Source: a bacterium (GTDB lineage Bacteria > Electryoneota > Electryoneia > Electryoneales > Electryoneaceae). From it: a DNA stretch of 64,000 nt. The DNA is taken from assembly GCA_020444425.1 (NCBI GenBank), contig JAHLLB010000025.1, forward strand, positions 1 to 64,000, read 5' to 3'. The number at the start of each line of letters is the position of its first letter. Position 1 is the first letter of the stretch. The notes beneath the pieces are model-generated. The model saw nothing but the letters and a program-made list of their open reading frames with translations. It was not told where the DNA came from and made no database searches. The translations under genes and the position numbers were made by a program. Shown here piece after piece: positions 54,577 through 64,000 of the stretch.

Positions 54577-54609
54577 CAAAAACGCCGCAGGGGAAATCCC
54601 CACGGCGTT
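54577..54609 (-). terminator. Terminator between regulator gene and crtI
   Basis: AACGCCG (54581-54587) / CGGCGTT (54603-54609) with inner GGGG/CCCC. The A-run on the left becomes a T-run on the minus strand, so it ends the regulator transcript and separates it from the crt operon. Confidence 0.8.
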
Positions 54610-54639
54610 GGATGTGCAACAAACGGTAGCGGTATAGAC

Positions 54640-56178
54640 TCAGGCGGATTCCTTCTGCGCCTTTTCCTCGATCTCCCGCATCTTGCGCTTGTACTTGCGG
54701 CCGGTTTCGATGCCATATCGATGCAGCTTGTTGATCAGTGCCTGGCGGCTGAGACCGAGCTGGTCTGCGGTTGTCGACTGGTTGTGCTTGTTCCGTTCTA
54801 GCGCGTCCATGATCATCCGCTTTTCGATGCGGGCGATCCGCTGCTTCAGCGTACCCTCGCCGGTGTCCAGCATGGAGGGTTCACGTTTGCTGATCAGGTG
54901 GACACTAAGCTGGGAGGCGGTCAGTTCGCCCTGGTCCGGTGTGCGCAGCACGGCCTGCCGCAGTTCATGCTCCAGCTCGTCCAGGTTGCCCGGCCAGTCG
55001 TAGGTGCCGAGGAAATCGAAGATCTGGTTGTTGATGCTGCCGATCACCTTGCCGAAGGTCACTGCGGCTTCTTCCGCGTAGTAGGTGACCAGCACCGGCA
55101 GGTCTTCCACACGCTGGCGCAGCGGCGGGAACAGGATCGGGAACTGCATCATCTTCAGGTACAGGTCGCGCGTCAGCACGCCGTCCTTGTACAGTTCGCT
55201 CGGGTTCTTCGTGGTGGTCATCACGAGACGGAAGTTGACGGGATATTCTTCCCGCTCTCCGTCCAGGGTGGCGAGGCCGCTGTCGAGGCTGCGGGCGAGC
55301 CGTGTCTGCAGATCTTCATGCATCATGTCGACGTCTTCGAGGATCAGGGTGCCGTTCTTCGCGTCCCGGATCGCGCCACGTCGTCCACGTACCGGCGCAT
55401 CCTTCGCGCCTGGGGCCTTTCCGAAGATGAAGCCACCGTGCAAGTCCTGCGGAATGTCGGCGAGCGGAATCTGTACGATCGGGCTTCGCTTGCGGGGGCT
55501 GTTCTTGTGCAGCGCTTCGGCGGCCAGCCATTTGCCGGTGCCCTTTTCACCGATCAGTGTCACCGGGATGTCGATGTCGGCGACCAGTTCCAGCGCCTGA
55601 CGGACGCGCTGGATTTCGCTGCTCGATCCCACCAGCTCGCCGAACGGCATGTCGCCCTCGTCATCCTTCTGGCGAGTGCGAACCTGAACGCTCAGGCGGT
55701 TAATCATGCGGTCAAGGTTGATCAGGTGGCCGATCACGCGTCCGGCACTTAGATAATGATCCACCTTGTTCTTCTTGAACGCGACGTCCTTGTCGCCCTT
55801 ACTTCCGATATAAATGGCACCCATGGCGGCATCACCGGAAGCCAGCGGGAAAATGAGCACGCTTTGGGTCATTTTCCGTCGAACACTTTTCCGCGCGGCC
55901 AGCTTCTTGACATCATTCGCTACCGGAGCCGCCAGCACACTATCTGCTTCCGTGGGATGGTCGGCGGCATATTGCGCGAAGATGCGCATGTCCTGGTTCA
56001 ACATCTCTTCGACGTCACCGAAGGATGCCAGCTCCCGAAGGCTGCCCGTCGTTTCCTCGAGTTCGAGCAACAATCCGTGGTCGCCGCCGAATTGTTCCTG
56101 GGCATATTCGAGCAATGCCTGAGCCAAATCCTGACGGCTGCCGACTTGTTGCAGTGTTTTCTCCAGAATTCCCTGCAT
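54640..56178 (-). CDS. Degenerate sigma-54-activator homologue (GAF-AAA-HTH)
   Basis: 512 aa from the ATG at 56178 (TGAGGA upstream). A GAF-like domain (about 10-160) is followed by an NtrC-type AAA+ domain (about 180-405) and a Fis-type HTH (about 445-492). The P-loop is GEKGTGK (210-216), followed by Trp instead of Glu. The loop that should carry GAFTGA reads GKAPGAKDA (253-261). Walker B is LILEDV (Glu281-Asp282, inverted from DE). The arginine-finger motif DLYYRL is DLYLKM (338-343), and sensor II GNVRE is GNLDE (397-401). It can probably bind DNA but not remodel sigma-54. Gene order suggests it controls the crt operon. Confidence 0.85.
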   Translation of the reverse strand: MQGILEKTLQQVGSRQDLAQALLEYAQEQFGGDHGLLLELEETTGSLRELASFGDVEEMLNQDMRIFAQYAADHPTEADSVLAAPVANDVKKLAARKSVRRKMTQSVLIFPLASGDAAMGAIYIGSKGDKDVAFKKNKVDHYLSAGRVIGHLINLDRMINRLSVQVRTRQKDDEGDMPFGELVGSSSEIQRVRQALELVADIDIPVTLIGEKGTGKWLAAEALHKNSPRKRSPIVQIPLADIPQDLHGGFIFGKAPGAKDAPVRGRRGAIRDAKNGTLILEDVDMMHEDLQTRLARSLDSGLATLDGEREEYPVNFRLVMTTTKNPSELYKDGVLTRDLYLKMMQFPILFPPLRQRVEDLPVLVTYYAEEAAVTFGKVIGSINNQIFDFLGTYDWPGNLDELEHELRQAVLRTPDQGELTASQLSVHLISKREPSMLDTGEGTLKQRIARIEKRMIMDALERNKHNQSTTADQLGLSRQALINKLHRYGIETGRKYKRKMREIEEKAQKESA

Positions 56179-56812
56179 CGTTTTGTTCCTCAGGTAACTG
56201 AAACCGCGCGTTTCTTTATACAGTTCTTTGCAGAATACTCAACTCGCTAAGGGTTAAGTATCCCTAACTAGTTTTTTTTGCACTCTTTTGAATCATGAAA
56301 ACCGATCCCCACGACTGCGGGCAAAATATGTGCCTAACAATTTGATACAGGCTCATGGGGGTACATCATGCCCGGAATTTGAATTTCACGGTCTACGGTG
56401 CAAGTGATTGTATGTCGAATCGCGGTCAGTGTGACAGGCCGAAAGTACAAATGCCTAGATGCTCGGACGTTTCTAAAATCAAACGCCACAGATGGCTGAC
56501 GTTTTCAGAATATCAGCATGCTGCACGGCGATTCATAGTCAGAATTCGATATTTCAGGCGAATATGGAGATTGACAGCGCTTTGTGCCAACTGTGTAGAG
56601 CCGGAATAAGGGGAGACGAATGTTAGTGGAGTCAAATTCTGCGCCTGAGATGCCGTAAGTTTGCCTATACTTCTCATTGGGCGGAGGGACGAGAGCAGCC
56701 TCGAGAGCTTGTTTTAAGAGGATGAGGCTCAGTCCTTGACTCACCTTGGAGCACGATCTATTTTGGACCCTCGCGGCTCAGGCATGGGGTCGCAACCCCT
56801 TGTCATTACAGG
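56179..56812. other. Gene-free spacer before the origin
   Basis: A T8 run follows an AT-rich patch near 56265-56279, next to the regulator promoter. The rest is mixed composition without a convincing gene; an 84-codon frame at 56355-56609 has no ribosome site and an implausible protein. No rpmH is seen in its usual place upstream of dnaA. Confidence 0.4.
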
Positions 56813-56923
56813 TTTTCCACGACTTATCCACAGGGGGAGGAGACCGCGCATTCCGTGTGTTCTCAGGAAGATAAGTCATTTGTGGAGACGATATCCACGT
56901 TATCCACATCACGTTAATCCACA
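56813..56923. other. DnaA-box cluster upstream of dnaA (oriC part 1)
   Basis: Two perfect TTATCCACA boxes (56824-56832, 56900-56908), with near matches TTTTCCACG (56813), ATATCCACG (56891) and TAATCCACA (56915), all in the same direction, immediately before dnaA. This is an autoregulatory site and probably one half of the replication origin. Confidence 0.7.
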
Positions 56924-56940
56924 CCATGGGAAGTCCGCAC

Positions 56941-58368
56941 ATGACAGCTTCGGCCAGACGCTTGCTGACCGAATCCCCGCGCCTTTCGGATGCTGGTGAT
57001 GCCAACCCTGCCTGGCACCCCATCCTCGCAGATTTGCAGAATTCCTTACCCAGTCAGGCGTATCACACGTGGTTCGAACCTTTGCAGGCGTTCCTCTCTC
57101 CGGAAGAGATGTTGCTGGTGGAGGTGCCCAGCCGTTTCTACTACGAGTGGATCGAGGGTCATTACGCCGACTTGCTGGACCACGTGCTGGAAGCACGCCT
57201 CGGGAATCGGAACGCGCTTCAGTACATCCTTTCCTCATCTGGAGCTCTCAACCTTGAGCCGGAACCGGCGCCTGTTCCTGACATGGTGCCACCCGTGTCA
57301 AACGGGCACACGTTGACCAACGGGTCGGGGGACAGCCGGAACGGGTTGAATCCACGATACACGTTCGACCGTTTCATTGAGGGACCGCCGAACCGTTTCG
57401 CCCGCGCGGCGTCGCTGGCGGTGGCACAGTCACCCGGCGCAACGTCCTACAACCCGCTTCTCATTTACGGCGGGGTCGGTCTTGGCAAGACACACCTGTT
57501 GCAGGCAATCGGGAATGCGGCCCAGCAGCAGTTTCCGGACCAGAAGGTGCGCTACATCAGCAGCGAGCGGTTCACCAAGGAGTTTGTCGAGGCGATCAAA
57601 GCCAACCGGGGCGACCGTTTCAGCGCCCATTACCGCAATGTTGACCTGTTGTTGATGGACGATGTGCAGTTCCTCGTCGGCCGGGACCGCACGTTGATGG
57701 AATTCTTCCACATCTTCAACAATCTGTACCAGGCCGGCAAGCAGATCGTGTTGAGCAGTGACAAGCCGCCGAAGGAGTTGAACGGTCTCGACGAACGTCT
57801 GGTCAGCCGATTTGGCTGGGGGTTGGTGTGCGACATTGGTCCGCCCGACTTTGATACCCGTGTCGCGATCATCGAGACATTGAGCGAGCATGAGCGTGTC
57901 CCGCTGGACATGGATGTGATTGAATACCTCGCCACCCGGTTTACGAACAACGTGCGTGATATCCAGGGAGCGTTGATTCGTCTGGTGGCCCATGCCAGCC
58001 TGACGGGTACCGACATCAGCCTCGATCTCGCGAAAAAGGCGTTGCACGATCTGGTCGGCACGCACAAGCGCAAGGTGAGCGTGGACCGTGTGCAGCGGAT
58101 TGTCGCGACGCATTACAACGTCGCCCCGGACCTGTTGATGGCGAAGTTGCGGTCACAGCCGATCGCCCGGGCACGGATGATTGCAATGGCACTCGCGTTG
58201 CGTCTTTGCCACCTGTCTCTGAAGCAGGTCGGCGCCAATTTCGGTGGACGGGATCACACAACCGTGTTGCACGCGCGTGATCGTGTGATTCAGTGGGAAG
58301 ACGAGGACAAGGAATTCGCCTCCGAATTGAAGGAGTTGATTCGTCACATCGAGAGCGACGAAGACTGA
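56941..58368 (+). CDS. dnaA: Chromosomal replication initiator DnaA
   Basis: 475 aa from the ATG at 56941, which has GGGAAG 7 nt upstream; an ATG at 56926 in frame lies against a DnaA box and has no ribosome site. Domain I (about 15-95; WFEPLQAFLSPEEMLLVEVPS), a Pro-rich domain II, and AAA+ domain III with Walker A GGVGLGKT (about 178-185) and Walker B LLLMDDVQFL are all seen. The C-terminal DNA-binding domain IV has the conserved FGGRDHTTVLHA. It binds DnaA boxes and opens oriC. The usual PRQ in the domain IV helix is RARM here. Box clusters flank the gene on both sides. Confidence 0.97.
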   Translation: MTASARRLLTESPRLSDAGDANPAWHPILADLQNSLPSQAYHTWFEPLQAFLSPEEMLLVEVPSRFYYEWIEGHYADLLDHVLEARLGNRNALQYILSSSGALNLEPEPAPVPDMVPPVSNGHTLTNGSGDSRNGLNPRYTFDRFIEGPPNRFARAASLAVAQSPGATSYNPLLIYGGVGLGKTHLLQAIGNAAQQQFPDQKVRYISSERFTKEFVEAIKANRGDRFSAHYRNVDLLLMDDVQFLVGRDRTLMEFFHIFNNLYQAGKQIVLSSDKPPKELNGLDERLVSRFGWGLVCDIGPPDFDTRVAIIETLSEHERVPLDMDVIEYLATRFTNNVRDIQGALIRLVAHASLTGTDISLDLAKKALHDLVGTHKRKVSVDRVQRIVATHYNVAPDLLMAKLRSQPIARARMIAMALALRLCHLSLKQVGANFGGRDHTTVLHARDRVIQWEDEDKEFASELKELIRHIESDED

Positions 58369-58499
58369 CAAGCGTTAGCATTCACGCGGATTGCGCCTGG
58401 GGTCATTTTGCGGCAAATCCGTGGCACAAGGTACATTGACCGCGCTCAGCCTGTTTCGTATACTTCAGGGTTCCACAGGGACAGGGCGTGGTCCTTTTT

Positions 58500-58521
58500 T
58501 TATCCACAGAAGTTATGCACA
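58500..58521. other. DnaA boxes downstream of dnaA (oriC part 2)
   Basis: TTATCCACA (58500-58508) and TTATGCACA (58513-58521) both fit TTATNCACA. They lie 13 bp apart, just after a T7 run (58495-58501) that could be part of an unwinding element. The rest of the dnaA-dnaN spacer (58369-58799) has weaker matches such as TTGTCCACC (about 58627) and no gene. With the upstream cluster this resembles a bipartite origin. Confidence 0.6.
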
Positions 58522-58799
58522 GGTGTCAGTGAGAACAGTGGATACCTTGTGGGTGGATCGGGGATGTCTGGGTTATACTCTCGATCCGAGTGGACCGGAG
58601 TGGATAGCGACTTCTCATTTCCACCGGTTGTCCACCCTGATGGGAGAGCGGGGAACGTTTCGGCACGAATCGAGTTACGCCAGCGAGAACCGAGTTATCC
58701 CCTCTTTCCACAGCTCTACAACAACAGCAAAGAGTCTTACTCTCTACGGATCTTAAACACCCGGGTCGAATAACATTCCCGGTCAGCCCGAGGAGAACC

Positions 58800-59909
58800 A
58801 TGCGTTTCCGTGTAGCTCAGGATCAGATTCTCGAAGCGCTCAGCCGTGTCGCACCGACGGTGCCGACCAAGTCGACCTTGCCGATCTTGTCCAATGTGTT
58901 GCTTCGTCTGGAAGAGAACACCTTGCGGATCGTGGCGACGGACCTTGAAGTATCGGTGGTCACGGAAATGGAAGTTGACGGGGAACGTGACGGCAGCGTC
59001 ACGGTACCGGCGAAAAAGATCCAGGACATCGTGCGTGAGTTGGAAGGTCTGGTGTTGACCTGCGATGTGGATGAAAACAATCATCTGCAGCTTGAAACCG
59101 AGATCGGCCAGTACCAGTTGCTGGGATCCTCGGCGCAGGAATTCCCGTCCCTGCCGGAATTCGAAGGGGCGACCACGATCAAGCTGGAAGCCGAGAAGTT
59201 CGATTCGCTGGTTGCGCGGACGGCATTCGCGGTGTCGCGTGACGAACTCCGGCCGGCATTGACCGGTGTTTTCTTCCAGATCCGTTCGCACGAACTGCGT
59301 GCGGTGGCAACAGACGGCCATCGTCTGGTCCGCATCATCGACCAGAAATTCGAGAGCGAAAGCGAACACGAACTGATCGTGCCGGTGAAGGCGCTGGACA
59401 TGATCCGCCGCAACCTGCCGGATGACGGCGAGATCGAGCTGGCCATCGGTGAAAATCAGATCCTGGTCAAGTTGCCGGACGCCACGTTGTACAGCCGTTT
59501 GATTGAAGGCCGCTATCCGCACTATGAAAGCGTCATCCCGAGCGAGAACAACAACCATTTGATCTGTGCGACAGATCAGCTGATTCGTTCGTTGAAACGC
59601 GCGCAGATCTTTGCCAACCCGATCAACCGGCAGGTGGTGTTCAATCTGGAGCCGGACAAGCTGGAAATCACCGCGGAAGACGTCGAACTCGGCGGCAAAG
59701 GCCGGGAACAGATGGCGGCGAAGTATGATGGCGAGGGGCAGTCGATTGGGTATAACGCGGCGTATCTGCTCGACCTGATGAAGCACATCACGACGGAAGA
59801 CGTGCGTTTCGACCTCGGCGGCCCGAAGCAGGCCGGTATTGTCAAGCCGACAATCCCGAACGAAGGCGAAGATTTCCTGATGCTGATCATGCCGGTGCGG
59901 TTGTCGTAA
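58800..59909 (+). CDS. dnaN: DNA polymerase III beta sliding clamp
   Basis: 369 aa, the usual length. The start is fixed by GAGGAGAACC directly before the ATG. Three clamp domains can be followed: LPILSNVLLRLEENTLRIVATDLE at the start, ATDGHRLVRI in domain 2 (about 169-178) and a C-terminal end LMLIMPVRLS that carries the conserved M-P-V/M-R-L ending contacted by polymerase peptides. It forms the ring that tethers polymerase III to DNA. It stands in the normal place after dnaA, but recF does not follow intact. Confidence 0.97.
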   Translation: MRFRVAQDQILEALSRVAPTVPTKSTLPILSNVLLRLEENTLRIVATDLEVSVVTEMEVDGERDGSVTVPAKKIQDIVRELEGLVLTCDVDENNHLQLETEIGQYQLLGSSAQEFPSLPEFEGATTIKLEAEKFDSLVARTAFAVSRDELRPALTGVFFQIRSHELRAVATDGHRLVRIIDQKFESESEHELIVPVKALDMIRRNLPDDGEIELAIGENQILVKLPDATLYSRLIEGRYPHYESVIPSENNNHLICATDQLIRSLKRAQIFANPINRQVVFNLEPDKLEITAEDVELGGKGREQMAAKYDGEGQSIGYNAAYLLDLMKHITTEDVRFDLGGPKQAGIVKPTIPNEGEDFLMLIMPVRLS

Positions 59910-59927
59910 CAGAGCATTTATCATCCA

Positions 59928-59972
59928 AGAGGCCCCACCAGAGTGGTCGAAAACCAACCTGGCGGGGCCTCT
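59928..59972. terminator. Hairpin after dnaN
   Basis: AGAGGCCCC (59928-59936) / GGGGCCTCT (59964-59972), 27-nt loop and no T-run. It probably ends the dnaN transcript. Confidence 0.6.
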
Positions 59973-59989
59973 GCGGGCTAATTACCCGG

Positions 59990-60077
59990 TGGAGGGTAGG
60001 GGATTCGAACCCCTGGTGCAGACAGACTGCACACTCGTTTTTCAAACGAGCGCCTTCAGCCACTCGGCCAACCCGGG
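59990..60077 (-). tRNA. Class II tRNA, Ser-like, aberrant (anticodon GAA; likely pseudo)
   Basis: Read on the minus strand: D-arm GCC...GGC with GAGTGGCTGAA, anticodon stem CTCGT/ACGAG around loop TTGAAAA, long variable arm GTGCAG-TCTGT-CTGCAC, and T-arm AGGGG-TTCGAAT-CCCCT. The long variable arm and D-loop say tRNA-Ser, but the anticodon reads GAA, one base from GGA. The acceptor strands CCCGGGT and ACCCTCC pair at only four of seven positions; the three outermost pairs (C-C, C-C, C-T) fail. CCA is not encoded (ACCG follows). It is probably a disrupted tRNA-Ser gene. The 5' end faces the AT-rich insert. Confidence 0.7.
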
Positions 60078-60210
60078 GGCTGTCTTCTTAGACATCCGCC
60101 GCGTTAGCCATTGGTATTCTAGCTTATTGTATGCTTGAAATCAAGAGAATGATCTTAAAATCTTAATTTCATGATTTTATTGCCACCTAGATGTTATTGG
60201 AGAATTGAAG

Positions 60211-60855
60211 ATGAACGTGGATTTTACACCTCCGACGTGGAACGAGCAGGCTTTTCACTGTCCTTTCTGTGGAGTATATGCCTTCCAACGATGGCAACAT
60301 TACCAAAAAGATACATTTGGTGCGTGGCAAGGAGGTTTAGGTGATTCAAGGCGAAAATATTCAACAGCTAGTTGTTTGAAATGCAATGAAATATCAATAT
60401 GGGTTAGAAATGAAATGGTTTATCCAATTAGCAATTCAGCACCTCCTCCTAATTCTGATCTACCAGAAGATATACAAAGTTTGTACAACGAAGCTTCCTT
60501 AATACTACAGTTTTCGCCACGAGGTGCGGCGGCTTTACTTAGATTAGCTATAGAAAGTATGTGTATATTTTTAGGAGAAAAGGGGAAACTACATGATATG
60601 ATTGCTAGTTTAGTAAAAAATAGAGGGTTATTACCACATATTCAAAAATCTTTAGATGCTGTTCGCGTTATTGGTAACGAATTTGTTCATCCTGGAAAAA
60701 TAGCAGTTGAAGATGATTATGATACTGCACTTTCACTGTTTTATTTAGTGAATCAAATTGCCCTTCAATTGATAACTATGCCAAAACAAGCTGAAGAAAT
60801 ATATCTAAGTTTGCCTGAGAGTAAAAGAGAACATATAAATCTGAGAGATGGCTAA
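60211..60855 (+). CDS. DUF4145-domain protein, horizontally acquired
   Basis: 214 aa from the ATG at 60211 (GGAGAATTGAAG upstream). The N-terminus is a zinc ribbon (HCPFCG at about 17-22, then CLKC at about 55-58). The C-terminal helical DUF4145 domain (about 90-205) has SPRGAAALLRLAIESM and VIGNEFVHPGK, both hallmarks. DUF4145 is common beside restriction and other defence genes and in mobile DNA, but no activity is fixed. The gene is strongly AT-rich (codons such as TTA, ATA, AGA), unlike everything around it, so recent transfer is likely. It stands alone between the aberrant tRNA and the recF remnant. Confidence 0.85.
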   Translation: MNVDFTPPTWNEQAFHCPFCGVYAFQRWQHYQKDTFGAWQGGLGDSRRKYSTASCLKCNEISIWVRNEMVYPISNSAPPPNSDLPEDIQSLYNEASLILQFSPRGAAALLRLAIESMCIFLGEKGKLHDMIASLVKNRGLLPHIQKSLDAVRVIGNEFVHPGKIAVEDDYDTALSLFYLVNQIALQLITMPKQAEEIYLSLPESKREHINLRDG

Positions 60856-60990
60856 TAAAATACAATATATAGCAATAAAAACAATTACAGTAATTTGTTC
60901 AAAACGGATTTTTCGGTCGACTGCCTTATTCGTTTTGAACCTAATTACCGATTGATTTAGTCAAGAGTTAGGGGTACTAAATTTCTTGTT

Positions 60991-61027
60991 CCGGGCAGTG
61001 CCGGACTGGCGCTCGCCCGGTTTTTTT
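60991..61027 (+). terminator. Terminator with T7 run
   Basis: CCGGGC (60991-60996) / GCCCGG (61015-61020), with an inner GCC/GGC, then TTTTTTT. It ends transcription before the recF remnant. Between 60856 and 60990 nothing coding is seen. Confidence 0.85.
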
Positions 61028-61042
61028 ATTACCTTCTCCTGA

Positions 61043-61231
61043 TTAGGCTTCTCCCGCGTAAGTACAGATGAACAGCGGGTTCTGGCGGGAGGGCGCAAGG
61101 TGCTGGAACACAGGGGTGGCGGGATCATCTCAATCGCTCACTGCGAAGACTGGTTTCAGCATTTGAGAGTGGTTGATGGGACGGTTCGACAGTTCGTTTT
61201 ACGTACCCCGGCGCGGCAGTTGATTTCATGA
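61043..61231 (+). pseudogene. recF: Probable 3' remnant of recF
   Basis: 62 codons open from just after a TGA (61040-61042) to a TGA at 61229-61231 that overlaps the dciA start (ATGA). The translated end reads like a RecF C-terminus: a charged helix (STDEQRVLAGGRKVLEH), a beta strand after Gly (GGGIISIAH), then LRVVDGTVRQFVL, matching the G-x-V-F-I-T and V-x-x-G-x-I pattern. The ATP-binding N-terminus and most of the protein are missing. Position (dnaN-recF-dciA-gyrB order) and the coupled stop support it. The match is by eye, so the identity is moderate. Confidence 0.45.
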
Positions 61232-61605
61232 CCAAGGGCAGCTACGAACGCACGCCTCCCTGGCAGTTGTGGGAACGGGAGTGGAAGCGGAAATCCCGTG
61301 AACCCGGCAGCCGTCACAAGGGCCAGGTGATTCCTCTGGACGGTCTGCTCGGTGAGTGGGGACGTGGTACGAAAGTACGTGCTGCTTTGCGCGAAGCGGA
61401 ATTGTTCAACCGCTGGGCCGACATCATCGGCGAAAAACTGGCTCAACAGGCGATTCCGGAACGACTCGACCGTGGCAAGTTGGTGATTCAGGTGGAAGAC
61501 AGCAGTTGGCGTCACCAGTTGCTGTACATGCGTCGCGAGTTGATCGGCAAGATCAACCAGGCACTCGGCAGCGGTGTGGTCAAGGAAATCGTGTTCACAG
61601 CGTAA
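61228..61605 (+). CDS. dciA: DciA-like helicase loader (DUF721)
   Basis: 125 aa. The DUF721 core covers about residues 38-123: ALREAELFNRWADIIGEKLAQQAIPERLDRGKLVIQVEDSSWRHQLLYMRRELIGKINQALG, with the KH-like pattern of W at 47 and SSWRHQL. DciA helps load the replicative helicase DnaB in bacteria that lack DnaC or DnaI. The N-terminal 35 residues are basic and variable, as in relatives. It lies between the recF remnant and gyrB, the usual place. With recF lost it now depends on whatever promoter remains upstream. An AT-rich segment and terminator precede the recF remnant. Confidence 0.82.
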   Translation: MTKGSYERTPPWQLWEREWKRKSREPGSRHKGQVIPLDGLLGEWGRGTKVRAALREAELFNRWADIIGEKLAQQAIPERLDRGKLVIQVEDSSWRHQLLYMRRELIGKINQALGSGVVKEIVFTA

Positions 61606-63690
<2,085 letters not shown>

Positions 63691-63717
63691 GCAGCAAAGA
63701 CGCAACGGACGCCAAAG
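63691..63717. repeat. 9-bp tandem repeat, three units, abutting gyrB stop
   Basis: GCAGCAAAG, ACGCAACGG and ACGCCAAAG follow the TAA without a gap. These are complements of the units at 2804-2884 and 9053-9106. Relative to the gene it follows, the orientation is the same as at the SPOR gene. Confidence 0.7.
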
Positions 63718-63725
63718 CTGTCTGC

Positions 63726-63747
63726 CCCGACCAGCTTGCTGGTCGGG
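63726..63747. repeat. REP-like hairpin, CCCGACCAGC stem
   Basis: Arms CCCGACCAGC and GCTGGTCGGG around TT, 10 perfect pairs, followed by ATCATCCGC, a tail also found after the hairpins at 26-45 and 152-171. Confidence 0.85.
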
Positions 63748-63762
63748 ATCATCCGCAACGCA

Positions 63763-63798
63763 AACAACCCCGGCTGTCATCCAGTCGGGGTTGTTTTA
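63763..63798 (+). terminator. Terminator after gyrB
   Basis: AACAACCCCG (63763-63772) / CGGGGTTGTT (63786-63795), then TTAT. Confidence 0.85.
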
Positions 63799-63801
63799 TG
63801 C

Positions 63802-63821
63802 CCACGACATTCATGTCGTGG
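63802..63821. repeat. REP-like hairpin, CCACGACAT stem
   Basis: Arms CCACGACAT and ATGTCGTGG around TC, the same layout as the hairpins in the 63-bp repeats at the other end of the window. Confidence 0.8.
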
Positions 63822-63851
63822 CTGAACATCAGGTGTCTGTGTTCCAGACGG

Positions 63852-64000
63852 TCAGGTGCTGGTTGACCCGCCCTGTTCCGCCGCATACCCCAATTGCCGC
63901 GCGCGTTCGTTGAGCGTGATGATCCACAGCAGTCCGGCCAGTGTCACCACCCACAATCCGACGATCACAAACATCAGCCGTTTTGTACCCTTCACCACGG
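63852..64000 (-). CDS. C-terminal part of a small membrane protein (cut by window edge)
   Basis: 48 codons to a TGA (complement of 63852-63854), open to the right edge. One transmembrane helix (LMFVIVGLWVVTLAGLLWII) is followed by a charged, then polar tail (NERARQLGYAAEQGG). The rest lies outside the window, so no family can be assigned. It is convergent with gyrB. Confidence 0.5.
   Translation of the reverse strand, partial: VVKGTKRLMFVIVGLWVVTLAGLLWIITLNERARQLGYAAEQGGSTST

Noticed and set aside
56355..56609. An 84-codon plus-strand frame upstream of dnaA
   Set aside because: No ribosome site; Arg/Cys-rich sequence without domain; not rpmH or another usual origin neighbour.
58737..59957. 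A 406-codon minus-strand frame over dnaN
   Set aside because: Antisense shadow of dnaN; the composition is typical of reversed GC-rich coding DNA.

Overview
This window looks like chromosomal DNA of an uncultured FCB-superphylum bacterium (relatives of Zixibacteria, KSB1, Latescibacteria or Bacteroidota; the exact phylum cannot be fixed from here). The main reason is the density of exported proteins ending in a type IX secretion (T9SS) sorting domain of the YPNPFNP type: ten in 64 kb. Base composition is GC-rich (about 60 % by eye), except for an AT-richer operon at 11.4-13.3 kb and a strongly AT-rich insert at 60.1-60.96 kb. Shine-Dalgarno sequences (GGAGG, GGGAGA) are common and fix most starts. 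No rRNA, CRISPR array, transposase or phage gene was seen.

Layout. 0-3.5 kb: 63-bp tandem repeats, then a YbjN-like exported protein, an IMPACT/YigZ protein and a CorC/CNNM-type membrane protein, then a SPOR-domain protein. 3.8-11.2 kb: two paralogous T9SS subtilases (the second has lost the oxyanion-hole Asn) and an exported M3 oligopeptidase. 11.4-13.3 kb: a lipoprotein / YidD-like / TPR operon. 13.4-21.4 kb: a DUF1566 T9SS protein, an O-methyltransferase, a PAS-DHp protein without an ATPase domain, a T9SS repeat protein and a P-loop ATPase. 21.7-26.0 kb: a membrane-anchored sigma-54 activator, followed by a sigma-54-like promoter and terminator that bracket a gene-free segment, then an AlkD-like glycosylase. 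26-41.4 kb: a cluster of secreted paralogues around clpB, four of them in a tandem run. 41.6-48.3 kb: a Cys-rich small protein, a GNAT acetyltransferase, a beta-helix lipoprotein, an AlkA-like glycosylase and another T9SS protein. 48.3-54.4 kb: a carotenoid operon (crtI, crtB, acyltransferase, glycosyltransferase, cruF, crtW), with a degenerate sigma-54-activator homologue just upstream. 56.8-63.7 kb: the replication-origin region dnaA, dnaN, an aberrant class II tRNA, a foreign DUF4145 gene, a probable recF remnant, dciA and gyrB.

How the genes fit together. The secreted proteins share an unnamed module of about 105 residues just before the sorting domain, which points to one cell-surface display system that has expanded by duplication. 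The carotenoid operon encodes what is needed to turn phytoene into a hydroxylated, keto, glycosylated and probably acylated carotenoid (salinixanthin-like by inference), except for the lycopene cyclase, which is not here. The origin region has the usual dnaA-dnaN-...-dciA-gyrB order, but recF is reduced to a 3' fragment next to an AT-rich insert and a tRNA gene with a mismatched acceptor stem. Intergenic regions carry three families of dispersed repeats: REP-like hairpins, 9-bp tandem arrays and a 138-bp palindrome-ended element.
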